Below, piece by piece: positions 34,846 to 45,744 of a stretch of 64,000 nt of DNA. The translations under genes and the position numbers were made by a program. Source of the stretch: CADEFX01 sp050260355 (GTDB lineage: Bacteria > Pseudomonadota > Alphaproteobacteria > Rhizobiales > Hyphomicrobiaceae); contig JBLNBZ010000128.1 in NCBI GenBank assembly GCA_050260355.1, positions 1 to 64,000 of the forward strand. Direction: 5' to 3'. How positions within the stretch are numbered: position 1 is the first letter of the stretch; each line of letters starts with the position of its first letter. The notes beneath the pieces are model-generated. The model did not search any database and was not told where the DNA came from. It saw only the letters and a program-made list of their open reading frames with translations.

Positions 34846-35187
34846 ATGGCACAGACGCATTCGGACTACGCCGGCACGGCAAAGAGCACGGCGGAAGATC
34901 TGACCACGGCGGCCCGGCAGAAAGCGTCGGACGCGGCGCAGGCCGTGTCGGAGAAGACCGGCGAGATGGCGGAACGGATCCAGGAAAGCACAGCGTACGC
35001 AGCTGTGTGCAAGGCCGCACGCGAGCAGCCGCTCGCGACGCTCGCTGGTGCTATCGGCATTGGGTTCATGGCCGGCGCGCTGTGGAAGATGTCGCGCAGC
35101 CAGTCGACCAGCGAGCGCCTTGCGGGGCAGGTTTCATCCTACGTCGAGCCGCATCTGCGGTCGCTGCGCCGCAGTCTCTGGAGCTGA
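34846..35187 (+). CDS. DUF883-type membrane-anchored stress protein (ElaB/YqjD-like)
   Basis: A 113-residue protein: an Ala/Glu/Lys-rich amphipathic helix (about residues 1-55) with repeated A-x3-A spacing, followed by a short hydrophobic glycine-containing segment (LATLAGAIGIGFMAGALW, about 65-82) and a basic tail. This is the DUF883/ElaB/YqjD pattern; those proteins associate with membranes and ribosomes in stationary phase or stress. GGGAG precedes the ATG, and an EcfG promoter lies upstream, so it is probably part of the general stress response. It sits between trpE and the phosphatase, convergent with trpE. Confidence 0.78.
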   Translation: MAQTHSDYAGTAKSTAEDLTTAARQKASDAAQAVSEKTGEMAERIQESTAYAAVCKAAREQPLATLAGAIGIGFMAGALWKMSRSQSTSERLAGQVSSYVEPHLRSLRRSLWS

Positions 35188-35202
35188 TGCGGTAGACATC
35201 AG

Positions 35203-36786
35203 TCAGGCGTTGCCGCGCTTCGCCTTCTCGGCGAAGCGGACCGCCTCCTCGGCGGCCTTGAACAGCGCGCGGGCCTTATAGACACACTCCATCTGCTCGG
35301 CCTCCGGCTGGCTGTCGGCGACGATGCCGGCGCCGGCCTGGACGTGCATGACGCCATCCTTCACCAGCGCCGTGCGCAGAACGATGCACGTGTCCATGTT
35401 GCCGTCGGCGGAGAAATAGCCGACACAGCCTGCGTAGGGCCCGCGCTTGTCCTTCTCCAGCTCGTCGATGATCTCCATGGCGCGCACTTTCGGCGCTCCC
35501 GACAGCGTGCCGGCCGGAAAACCCGCCATCAGCGCGGCAATGATGTCGTGGCGCGGGTCGAGCTCGCCGTGCACGGTCGAGGAGATGTGCATGACCTGGC
35601 TGTAGCGCTCGATCTCGAAGCTTTGCGGCACACGCACGCTGCCGATGCGGGCGACGCGGCCAACGTCGTTGCGCCCGAGATCGAGCAGCATCAGATGCTC
35701 CGCGCGCTCTTTGGGATCGGCGAGCAGGTCACGCTCCAGCGCCTTGTCCTCCTCCGGTGTCGCGCCGCGGCGGCGCGTGCCGGCAAGCGGCCGGATTGTG
35801 ACCTGGCCGTCGCGCGCGCGCACCAGGATCTCGGGGCTCGAGCCGACCAGCGCGAACTCGCCGAAATCGAGATGAAACAGGAAGGGCGACGGGTTGGTAC
35901 GCCGCAGAGCGCGATAGAGCGCGAATGGCGGCAGCGTGAACGGGGCAGAGAAGCGCTGGGCCAGCACCACCTGGAAGATGTCGCCGGCGGCGATGTAGTC
36001 CTTGGCCCGCAGCACCATCGCCCGGTACTCGTCGGGCGTAGTATTGGAGGTGGGCTCGGGGCTTTCGATATCGTGCCCGGACATGCGCGTGGAATGCGGC
36101 AGCGGCTCGTCGAGCGCACGCACCACGTTGGCGAGGCGCGCGACGGCCATGGCGTAGGCGTCCTGCGCAGACCGGCCGGCAGCAGGATACACCGGGGTCA
36201 CCACGGTCATCTCGTCGCGGACCGCATCGAAGATGACCATCACGGTGGGACGCAAGAGGATCGAGTCGGGAATGCCGAGCACGTCGGGCCGCTGGTTGGG
36301 CAGGTGCTCGATCAGCCGCACCGTGTCGTAGCCCATATAACCGAAGATCCCCGCCGCCATCGGCGGCAGGCCGGGCGGAACCTCGATCTTCGACTCCGCG
36401 AGCAGCGATCTGAGCGACTCCAGCGCCGGCCGCGCGTCCGGCTCGAAAGCATCGCGGGCTGCCGCCGAGGTGCGGTTGATCTCGGCGCGATCGCCGAAGG
36501 CGCGCCAGATGACGTCGGGCTGCAGCCCGATGATGGAGTATCGCCCGCGCACGGCGCCCCCTTCCACCGACTCGAGCAGGAAGCTCATCGGCCGGTCGCG
36601 CGACAGCTTCAGCATGGCCGAGACTGGAGTCTCGAGGTCGGCGACGAGGCGCGTCCAGACGAGCTGCGCGGAGCCCGCACCGTAGCCCTTGGCGAAAGCT
36701 TCGAGCGAGGGCTCCGCCTCGATCATGGGACCAGCGAGCCGGCCGTCGAGCGGCGTCATGTCAATGCGTCCATTGTGCCGGCCCAT
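35203..36786 (-). CDS. trpE: Anthranilate synthase component I
   Basis: A 527-residue chorismate-utilising enzyme; with TrpG it makes anthranilate, first step of tryptophan synthesis. The N-terminal LLES motif (SFLLESVEGGA) that binds feedback tryptophan is present, and the catalytic domain shows PLAGTRRRG, DLGRNDVGRV and FPAGTLSGAPKVRAMEIID. The ORF start at 36786 directly abuts the ppiD stop (TGAATG); an ATG nine codons downstream (36759) is equally plausible, and neither has a clear ribosome binding site. Order ppiD-trpE is the usual one in this group. Confidence 0.95.
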   Translation of the reverse strand: MGRHNGRIDMTPLDGRLAGPMIEAEPSLEAFAKGYGAGSAQLVWTRLVADLETPVSAMLKLSRDRPMSFLLESVEGGAVRGRYSIIGLQPDVIWRAFGDRAEINRTSAAARDAFEPDARPALESLRSLLAESKIEVPPGLPPMAAGIFGYMGYDTVRLIEHLPNQRPDVLGIPDSILLRPTVMVIFDAVRDEMTVVTPVYPAAGRSAQDAYAMAVARLANVVRALDEPLPHSTRMSGHDIESPEPTSNTTPDEYRAMVLRAKDYIAAGDIFQVVLAQRFSAPFTLPPFALYRALRRTNPSPFLFHLDFGEFALVGSSPEILVRARDGQVTIRPLAGTRRRGATPEEDKALERDLLADPKERAEHLMLLDLGRNDVGRVARIGSVRVPQSFEIERYSQVMHISSTVHGELDPRHDIIAALMAGFPAGTLSGAPKVRAMEIIDELEKDKRGPYAGCVGYFSADGNMDTCIVLRTALVKDGVMHVQAGAGIVADSQPEAEQMECVYKARALFKAAEEAVRFAEKAKRGNA

Positions 36787-38682
36787 TCACTGCTGGCTGT
36801 CGAGCCCCAGCGTTCGTTTGTATACCGCGTCGTTGATCGAGACGCCGACGCGGTCCTGCAACGCGGTCACGTACTCGGAGAGGACGTCGCTCTGGACCTG
36901 GCGCCCGAGCTCCGTCTTGAGCTGGTCGGCCTGCTCCTGGGTGGGCGGCTGGGGCTCGGTGATGTCGGTGACGACGACGACGCTGCGCGACTTGCCGTCC
37001 GGCGTCTCGACCGAGGTCGCCTTTCCCTTCGGCAAGGCAAACACCTGGCGCACGGCGGTCTGCGTGAGCGCCGAGGTCGGAGCGTTCCGCTTGAAGGGCT
37101 GCGAGGTCTCGAGCTTCAACCCCTGCTCTTTGGCAATATCGGCGAGCTTGTCGCCCTTGTTGATGCGCTCCACGATCGCCTGCGCGGCCGACATGAGCGC
37201 CTTTTTCCTCTCGGCCTCGAGCCAATGCCGCTTGACGTCCTCCTGCACCTCCTCGAAGGACTTCTGCCGCTCGGGCGTGACGCTGGCGACGTCGATCCAG
37301 GCATAGCCGCCGTCGTCGAGCTCGACGGGGTCGCGGTCGAAGCCGACCTCGGCCTCGAAGGCGGCTGCTGCGATCTTCTCCGCCTCGGGCGCCTCGAAGG
37401 CGGGCTTGCCGTCGGGCGCCTTGCCGGTGCGGTCCGTGGCTTCCACGGCAATGAAGCGGAGCTTCAGGCTGTCGGCGATCTCCTTGAGCGGCTTGCCGCT
37501 GCCGCGTTCGTCGTCGATCTTGTCGTGCAGCGTCTGGATCTCGCGTCCGGCGCGCTCGCGGGCGAGCTCGTCGGCGATCTGTCCCTTCACGTCGTCCAGG
37601 GTGCGCTGCCGGCCGGGCTCTATGGCAGTGACGCGCACAATCGCGGTGGTGAACTGGCCGGCAATGGGCTTGGAAAGCTGGTCCTTTTGGAGGGAGAAGG
37701 CCGCGTCCGCGATCTTGCTGTCGATCATGGCGCTGCGCGCAACGACACCCAGGTCGTAGTCGCTCTCCTTGAAGCCAAGCTGCTTTGCCTTCTCCTCGAA
37801 GTTCTTGGTGGCCGACAGCTCGGCGTAGGCCTTCTCGGCCGCCGCCATGTCGGGGAACGAGAGCTGCAGCACGTGGCGCTTCTCGGGATCGTTGAACTTG
37901 GCCTTGTTCTGCTCGTAGTACTCCCGCACCTCCTCGTCCTTGATCGGAATCAGCTTCTTGACCTCGTCGGTCGACAACACGAGCACGTTGATCTTGCGGT
38001 ATTCGGGTGCCATGAACGAGCGCTTGTTCTGCTCGTAATACTCGCGGAGCTTGGCCTCGTCGGGATCGGCGACCTTGGCCGATTTCGCCGGATCGAGCGT
38101 CATGTAGGCGATCGTGCGCGTCTCCTCGCGGTAGCGATGAATGATGTCGACGGCGGCAGTCGGTGCAACGATGCCGTCGAGCAGCGTCTCGGTGAGCTGC
38201 TCGCGCAGGCCGGCGGCCTTGCGCTCGGCGAAGTAGCGCGCCTCCGAGATTCCATTCTGGCGCAATAGCTCGTTGAACTGATTGCGGTCGAAGCTGCCCG
38301 TGATGCCCTTGAAGTTGGGGTCGGAGCGGATGGCGTCGACGACCTCGGAGTCAGGATAGGCGAGGCCGAGCTGGCGGGCATGCGCGTCGATGGCCGCGGA
38401 TCCCACCAGCCGCGACAGCACGCGGCTGTCGATGCCGAAGGCACGGGCCTGCTCCGGGGTCAGCCTGCGGCCGATTCGGCTCGACAGGGCGTTGATCTCG
38501 TTCTGGTACGCGTTCTGGAACTCGTCGGCGGAAATCTCGGTGCCGCCCACCTTGGCGAGCGATCGCTGCCCGTAGCCCGTGAACACGTCGGCCACGCCCC
38601 AGATGGCGAAGCTGATCACGAGCATGGACAGCAGGATCTTGGCGAGCCAGCTTCCGGCGCCACGTCTCAGTGCTTCCATCAT
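36787..38682 (-). CDS. ppiD: Membrane-anchored peptidyl-prolyl isomerase, PpiD/SurA-like
   Basis: A 631-residue periplasmic folding factor. One N-terminal transmembrane helix (about residues 14-34, ILLSMLVISFAIWGVADVF) anchors it; a SurA_N-type region follows (about 40-170), then a parvulin-like rotamase domain (about 265-370), and a long C-terminal helical region. PpiD works at the Sec translocon exit on newly exported proteins. It is divergent from tpiA and immediately upstream of trpE, an arrangement conserved in many Hyphomicrobiales. Whether its parvulin domain is catalytically active cannot be judged here. Confidence 0.88.
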   Translation of the reverse strand: MMEALRRGAGSWLAKILLSMLVISFAIWGVADVFTGYGQRSLAKVGGTEISADEFQNAYQNEINALSSRIGRRLTPEQARAFGIDSRVLSRLVGSAAIDAHARQLGLAYPDSEVVDAIRSDPNFKGITGSFDRNQFNELLRQNGISEARYFAERKAAGLREQLTETLLDGIVAPTAAVDIIHRYREETRTIAYMTLDPAKSAKVADPDEAKLREYYEQNKRSFMAPEYRKINVLVLSTDEVKKLIPIKDEEVREYYEQNKAKFNDPEKRHVLQLSFPDMAAAEKAYAELSATKNFEEKAKQLGFKESDYDLGVVARSAMIDSKIADAAFSLQKDQLSKPIAGQFTTAIVRVTAIEPGRQRTLDDVKGQIADELARERAGREIQTLHDKIDDERGSGKPLKEIADSLKLRFIAVEATDRTGKAPDGKPAFEAPEAEKIAAAAFEAEVGFDRDPVELDDGGYAWIDVASVTPERQKSFEEVQEDVKRHWLEAERKKALMSAAQAIVERINKGDKLADIAKEQGLKLETSQPFKRNAPTSALTQTAVRQVFALPKGKATSVETPDGKSRSVVVVTDITEPQPPTQEQADQLKTELGRQVQSDVLSEYVTALQDRVGVSINDAVYKRTLGLDSQQ

Positions 38683-38853
38683 CTGGCTGGATTTCCCGCT
38701 CGGTTCGGAGTTGGGCGCCGGCCGCGCAAATTGCCGCTATAGTGTCGGCGAGCCGTCCCGCGATTGCGCGCGGGCTGGGCGCATCATAGGAATCTCGGAA
38801 AGCGCCCGCAAGCAAACGCGGCATCGGGAAGCATTCGACAGGCCGGGAGCATC

Positions 38854-39621
<768 letters not shown>

Positions 39622-39708
39622 TCGGCGCGAAAGCGTCAACGAGATAGGCCACATTGCGGCCGTCTCGCGCCTCGAGTATCCGCGCCGCTCGAACAAGAAG
39701 GCTCGACA

Positions 39709-40344
39709 ATGCCGCGCTGGTCAATCGCTGCTGCCGCTCTGCTTGCCGTGTCGCTGTCAATGGGGTTGGAAAGAAGCGCGGCGGAGCCTCTTCCCAAGGA
39801 GGAGTGCGACAAGCTCAAGGCGGAGCAGGCGGATCTGACCGCAGCCGGTGTGCGCGATCAGCTCGGGCGCGGCGCCGATTGGGGCAAGGTCAACCTCAAC
39901 GCCGATCAGATGCGGCGGGTCGATCGCTATATCGTGCTGGAGGAGCAGTTGAGCTTCCGCTGCGGCCTGGCAAAACTGCGCGCGTCGCTGCCGGTGGCGG
40001 AGGAGGGCGGCGAGCAGGAGCTCGACGAGAACGGCCAGCCGATCCCGCCCAAGAAGAAGGACGGCGCCGGCGAGGCGAATGTTAAGCCGAAAGCCAAGGC
40101 GCCCGCCAAAGCCGCCTCCAGGCCGCAGGCCGGCGCGGAAACGAGCCCAGCTCCGAGGCCCAGGCCGAAGGCCGCCAAGGCGCCCTCCGACGGCAAGGCG
40201 CAGGCACAGTCCCAGCCGACGGCCGCAAAGCCGCGGCCCAAGCCGAAGGCCAAGGTCGATGACGCCTACCGGCCGGCAACTCCGCAAGACCCGGGCGCCG
40301 ATCCGTTTGCCGGCCAGGTTCCGGCTGCCCGGCCGAAGCAGTGA
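39709..40344 (+). CDS. Exported protein of unknown function, Pro/Ala/Lys-rich C-terminus
   Basis: A 211-residue protein with a signal peptide to about residue 25. The mature N-terminal part (about 26-95) is helical, with two Cys (EECDKLK and FRCGLAK) that could form a disulfide. The remainder is low-complexity, dominated by Pro, Ala and Lys (many PKAKAP-like runs), resembling a flexible wall-spanning tether. It lies between tpiA and secG. The Cys-containing head might be a conserved small domain, but no family was recognised. Confidence 0.7.
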   Translation: MPRWSIAAAALLAVSLSMGLERSAAEPLPKEECDKLKAEQADLTAAGVRDQLGRGADWGKVNLNADQMRRVDRYIVLEEQLSFRCGLAKLRASLPVAEEGGEQELDENGQPIPPKKKDGAGEANVKPKAKAPAKAASRPQAGAETSPAPRPRPKAAKAPSDGKAQAQSQPTAAKPRPKPKAKVDDAYRPATPQDPGADPFAGQVPAARPKQ

Positions 40345-40468
40345 GAGCAACGGACGCAGCGCGCAGGATTGGCGCCGGCCGCGCGCGTGGTGTAGAAGCG
40401 CCGCAGAGATGACGCGGGAGGCCCGACGATCGCCGGCCTGCCCCGATCCGCGAAAGGTCTAGAGGCCC

Positions 40469-40867
40469 ATGGCCACCGTTCTGCTCGTTGTCCACCTGAT
40501 GATCGCCGCCGCGCTGGTCGGCGTGGTGCTGCTGCAGCGCTCCGAGGGCGGGGCTCTCGGCATCGGCGGCGGCGGTGGCGGCTTCATGACCGGCCGCGGG
40601 GCCTCCAACCTTCTGACCCGCACGACGGGGATCCTGGCCGGTCTGTTTTTCCTCACCAGCATCGGGCTGACGTTGATCGCCATGCACAGCGGACGCGCGC
40701 TATCGCCGCTCGATGCGGTCGGCAAGGCCGGCACGCCGGCCTCCAGCGGCCCGGCCGCGCCGGGCGGCAGCACCCAGGAGGCCCCGAAGGAGCCGGGCCG
40801 CGGAGGGGTGCTCGATACCCTGGAAAAGGGAAGCGAGCGGCTCCCGCAGGTGCCGAAGTCGCAGTAG
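40469..40867 (+). CDS. secG: Protein translocase subunit SecG
   Basis: A 132-residue SecG. Two transmembrane helices (about residues 1-20 and 52-72) flank the glycine-rich loop LLQRSEGGALGIGGGGGGFMTGRGASNLLTRTT, the SecG hallmark. It assists SecYE-mediated export. The C-terminal tail is Pro/Ala/Gly-rich and longer than in enterobacteria, as is usual in alphaproteobacteria. It is followed by pyrG after 109 bases, a conserved neighbour. Confidence 0.93.
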   Translation: MATVLLVVHLMIAAALVGVVLLQRSEGGALGIGGGGGGFMTGRGASNLLTRTTGILAGLFFLTSIGLTLIAMHSGRALSPLDAVGKAGTPASSGPAAPGGSTQEAPKEPGRGGVLDTLEKGSERLPQVPKSQ

Positions 40868-40976
40868 CCCGATCGTCCGGGTTGCGACGGCAATCGAGCC
40901 GGCGCGCCCAAGTCCCGGTGGACCGGGCGCGAAAGTTGCTTCGAATCAGGCCGCCGTTTGTGTATTCTGCAAGCCC

Positions 40977-42605
<1,629 letters not shown>

Positions 42606-43089
42606 GTGCGGCGAGCGGGTGCGGCAGGAGAAGCCCGACGGCGCGGCGTGTGTCGCGTGCGCTCAATCCGCAGACTTATCCTCGCGCCGTGCCGTTGTGG
42701 CAAGCTCGTGCCGCCTCGGGTCGTGAGGGGTACTGCTGCAGCGGCTGCCGCCTCAGCCTTGAGCCCCGGGGGCGTAGTCCGATCGTCCCGCCTGGTTGGC
42801 CGCCAGACCAGCGGAGCGCCGATGCGGGACCCGGATGCGACGAGCTGGGCGTCCCAAGCCCACATTAGAGGCCAAAGGTCGACCGGGCTTTGGACGCCCG
42901 TTCCTTTTTGGGCCAAAGCCTCGGGTGCCCGGCACCGCGAGGGCGCCGGTCATTGCGGCGGGTGATGGCGTTCTCAGTGCTACCGAGCGAGGCGAATTCA
43001 CGGGTAAGTGACACGCCCCGGCTGGAAGGGCGGGGGGCTGCAGCCCAGATGCTGGATAAGACCCCCAACACGCCAGCCGGAGACAAGCC
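42606..43089. other. Intergenic region after pyrG with overlapping RNA hairpins
   Basis: This 484-bp gap holds a cluster of competing inverted repeats at 42872-42920 and a small frame (42822-42965, 47 codons, GGAG before its ATG) containing three Trp codons. A GC-rich inverted repeat (CGCCCC/GGGGCG) lies near 43015-43036. No standard promoter was identified. It probably contains the pyrG 3' end and the leader of the AhpD-like gene. Confidence 0.45.
42872..42920 (+). promoter_or_regulatory. Candidate attenuator: three mutually exclusive hairpins
   Basis: CCAAAG (42872-42877) can pair with CTTTGG (42888-42893). Alternatively GGCTTTGG (42886-42893) pairs with CCAAAGCC (42913-42920). Both compete with a short terminator-like hairpin, CGGGC (42884-42888) with GCCCG (42896-42900), followed by TTCCTTTTT. 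The layout resembles terminator/antiterminator switching, but the terminator stem is only 5 bp. Confidence 0.35.
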
Positions 43090-43551
43090 ATGCAACAGCG
43101 TATCGACTATCGTAAAGCCTCGCCCGCCGCGGTTCAGGCCATGGTTCAGCTGCAGGCGGCCGTCGAGAAGAGCGGGCTCGAGAAGAGCCTGATCGAGCTG
43201 ATCAAGATCCGTGCCTCGCAGATCAACAAGTGCGCCTACTGCCTGCACATGCACACCAAGGACGCGCGCAAGGCCGGCGTCAGCGAGGAGCGCATCTATC
43301 TGCTCAATGCCTGGCACGAGTCATCGCTTTACAGCGAGCGCGAGCGGGCGGCGCTGGCGTGGACCGAGACGCTGACGCTGCTGCCGCAGGAAGGAGCGCC
43401 GCAGGAGGTTTTCGATTATGTGCGCGCGCAGTTCTCAGACGAAGAGATGGTCAACCTGACGCTCGCGATCGTGGCGATCAACGGCTGGAACCGGATCAGT
43501 GTCGGCTTCAATGTGAAGCATCCGGCGCCGGCAGAGACGGTGGCGGCCTAG
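43090..43551 (+). CDS. AhpD-like carboxymuconolactone decarboxylase-family protein
   Basis: A 153-residue all-alpha protein with the redox motif Cys48-Ala-Tyr-Cys51 and His55 (KCAYCLHMHTKDAR), characteristic of AhpD-like alkylhydroperoxidases. Such proteins reduce peroxides or recycle peroxiredoxin, although many CMD-family members have unknown substrates. It is a single-gene unit on the plus strand with a possible structured leader upstream. Any link to the sulfur or lipid genes elsewhere in the window is not evident. Confidence 0.85.
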   Translation: MQQRIDYRKASPAAVQAMVQLQAAVEKSGLEKSLIELIKIRASQINKCAYCLHMHTKDARKAGVSEERIYLLNAWHESSLYSERERAALAWTETLTLLPQEGAPQEVFDYVRAQFSDEEMVNLTLAIVAINGWNRISVGFNVKHPAPAETVAA

Positions 43552-43946
43552 CCCGGCCGCATCGCCCTCGCACTTGAATGATTCCTGGCTTCATGCCCCG
43601 AGCCGTCGCGGGGTGACGGCTCCGCGACCTTTGCGCGCCAACAGCCGGCACCCCTCACGTCTTGCGTCCCTGGCCCCGGCGCGACAGCGCAGAGCCGGGG
43701 TAGCGCCCGTGCACGGGCGGCAAGCCGAGAAGGGTCCGTGCAGCCCGCGTGGAGTGTGGCCTTCGGGAAAATGCATGCGCAAGCGTGCGCGCCCGCACCT
43801 CGCGGGCAAGCCCGCAAGGATGTATGTGCTCAATCTGAGCCTGCACAAACCGGGGACTTCGGCTTTGCCGCCCTCGGCGCATCAGATATAAGCCCGGCAA
43901 CGATGCAGCCCCGTGTGCTCGCGGCTCGCCAAGGATCGTTTCATCC
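43552..43946. other. Intergenic region upstream of hisS
   Basis: This 395-bp gap contains an 8-bp perfect hairpin, GAGCCGTC (43600-43607) with GACGGCTC (43615-43622), and a likely hisS promoter at 43865-43892. No protein or RNA gene was identified; a short frame across it does not look coding. Confidence 0.5.
43865..43892 (+). promoter_or_regulatory. Candidate sigma-70 promoter for hisS
   Basis: TTGCCG (43865-43870) and TATAAG (43887-43892) are separated by 16 bases, 55 bases before the hisS start. The -10 matches five of six consensus bases; the -35 matches four. Confidence 0.45.
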
Positions 43947-45434
43947 ATGCAGAAGACCAGAAAGGACCAGCGCCCGGCGGCCGAGCTGCCGAAGGGCTTC
44001 GTCGATGTCGCCGCGGAGGACCTGCAGGCCACCGCCCGCATGCTGGACACGATCCGGCGTGTGTACGAGTCCTATGGGTTCGAGCCGCTGGACACTCCGG
44101 CGCTGGAATACACCGAGGCGCTCGGCAAGTTCCTGCCAGATCAGGACCGGCCCAACGAGGGTGTATTCTCGTTCCAGGACGAGGACGAGCGCTGGCTGTC
44201 GCTGCGCTATGACCTCACCGCGCCGCTGGCGCGCTACGTGGCGCAGAACTTCGAGCGGCTGCCGAAGCCGTACCGGCGCTATGCGACCGGTCCCGTATGG
44301 CGCAACGAGAAGCCAGGGCCCGGGCGCTATCGCCAGTTCACGCAGTTCGATGCCGATACGGTTGGGACCGACAGCGTCGCGGCGGACGCGGAGATCTGCA
44401 TGCTGGCCGCCGACACCATGGAGGCGCTCGGGATCGCGCGTGGCCAGTATGTGATCAAGGTGAACAACCGCAAGGTGCTGGAGGGACTGCGCGAGGTCAT
44501 CGGACTCTCCGGCGAGCAGCACGATGCGCGCTGGCTGACGGTGATGCGCGCGCTCGACAAGTACGACCGGTTGGGCGATGGCGGCGTGCGCGCTCTCCTG
44601 GGGCCGGGGCGCAAGGACGAGAGTGGGGACTTCACGAAAGGCGCAGGCCTCGATCCTGCGTCAATCATGACGATAATGGGGATTTTCGAGGCGGCCGAGG
44701 ACGTCGGCGAGAAGCTTGCCCAGCTCGATGCGAGATTGAAGGACAGCGCCATTGGACAGCAGGGGCGCGAGGAGCTGGAGACGATCTGGCGACTGGTCTC
44801 GGCGTCGGGATATGGCGACGGCCGCATTGTTATCGACCCGTCCGTCGTGCGCGGGCTCGAGTACTACACCGGTCCCGTGTTCGAGGCCGAGCTGACGTTC
44901 CAGGTGAAGAACGAGGACGGCCAGACCGTGCGCTTCGGCTCGGTCGGCGGCGGCGGGCGCTATGACGGACTGGTCGAGCGCTTCCTCGGCCAGAAGGTGC
45001 CGGCGACGGGCTTCTCCATGGGCGTGTCGCGGCTGCAGGCGGCGTTGTCGGCCCTCGGCCGCACTGGCGCCAGGGAAGGCTCGGGCCCCGTGGTGGTGCT
45101 GGTGATGGATCGCGCCGAGCTGCCGCGCTACCAGAGGATGGCGCAGGCGCTCCGCCAGGCCGGCGTCCGCGCCGAGATGTATCTCGGCACGTCGGGCGTG
45201 AAGGCGCAGATGAAGTATGCCGACCGCCGCGGCAGTCCGTGCGTCGTCATCCAGGGCGGCGATGAGATCGCCAAGGGCGAGGTGCAGATCAAGGACCTGA
45301 TCGAGGGCGCCAAGGCGGCGGCGACCATCAAGGATTCCAAAGAATGGCGCGAGGGCCGGCCGGCGCAGATCTCGGTGCCGGAGGCACGGCTCGTGGAGGC
45401 GGTGCGCGAGGTGCTGGCGCGGCATCGGGACTGA
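43947..45434 (+). CDS. hisS: Histidine-tRNA ligase
   Basis: A 495-residue class II aminoacyl-tRNA synthetase charging tRNA-His. Motif 2 (YRRYATGPVWRNEKPGPGRYRQFTQFDADTVG), the histidine-binding segment VVRGLEYYTGPVFEAEL and motif 3 (GFSMGVSRL) are present, followed by an anticodon-binding C-terminal domain. It heads a region with hisZ and hisG, an order common in this bacterial group. The start MQKTRKDQRPAAELPKGFVDV includes a short basic lead before the conserved PKGFVD. Confidence 0.95.
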   Translation: MQKTRKDQRPAAELPKGFVDVAAEDLQATARMLDTIRRVYESYGFEPLDTPALEYTEALGKFLPDQDRPNEGVFSFQDEDERWLSLRYDLTAPLARYVAQNFERLPKPYRRYATGPVWRNEKPGPGRYRQFTQFDADTVGTDSVAADAEICMLAADTMEALGIARGQYVIKVNNRKVLEGLREVIGLSGEQHDARWLTVMRALDKYDRLGDGGVRALLGPGRKDESGDFTKGAGLDPASIMTIMGIFEAAEDVGEKLAQLDARLKDSAIGQQGREELETIWRLVSASGYGDGRIVIDPSVVRGLEYYTGPVFEAELTFQVKNEDGQTVRFGSVGGGGRYDGLVERFLGQKVPATGFSMGVSRLQAALSALGRTGAREGSGPVVVLVMDRAELPRYQRMAQALRQAGVRAEMYLGTSGVKAQMKYADRRGSPCVVIQGGDEIAKGEVQIKDLIEGAKAAATIKDSKEWREGRPAQISVPEARLVEAVREVLARHRD

Positions 45435-45744
45435 GCTCCTGCTCATCCGCCATCCCGGCCGCACGGCGCGAGGGTCGAGCGCCAGACTTCTCCCCGCGCG
45501 CCGGGAGGCGATTAGGCTGGAGGCAAAAGCGGTCGCGGTTGATTCCAGGTGGTCCGCGTTTTCCGCTCGCCGCCGAAACGGGGCGGGTGTAGGTGCTGCA
45601 ACTTGACAATGTCAGCCGCTCCAGCTTCTTGACCCACCTCCCGACCTTGGTCCGCCGAGGGGAGGAGGGAGTTGTGCGCCGTGCGTCCTCAGGCAAATGG
45701 GAGAGCGCGCGACGCTCACATCTGGATGTGCTGAAGAACCGACC
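45435..45744. other. Intergenic region between hisS and hisZ
   Basis: This 310-bp gap contains a consensus -35 hexamer TTGACA at 45603-45608 but no convincing -10 at the right distance. No His-rich leader peptide or T-box element was found, so the hisZG control mechanism is not visible. Confidence 0.45.

Noticed and set aside
35344..38268. Long plus-strand ORF (974 codons) opposite trpE and ppiD
   Set aside because: A shadow of two well-supported minus-strand genes in GC-rich DNA.
43552..43946. Possible tRNA or small RNA before hisS
   Set aside because: No cloverleaf pattern or T-loop GTTCGA-type motif could be found; only simple hairpins are present.
45435..45744. T-box or His leader-peptide attenuator before hisZ
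   Set aside because: No T-box sequence (AGGGTGG) or run of His codons was found on the plus strand.
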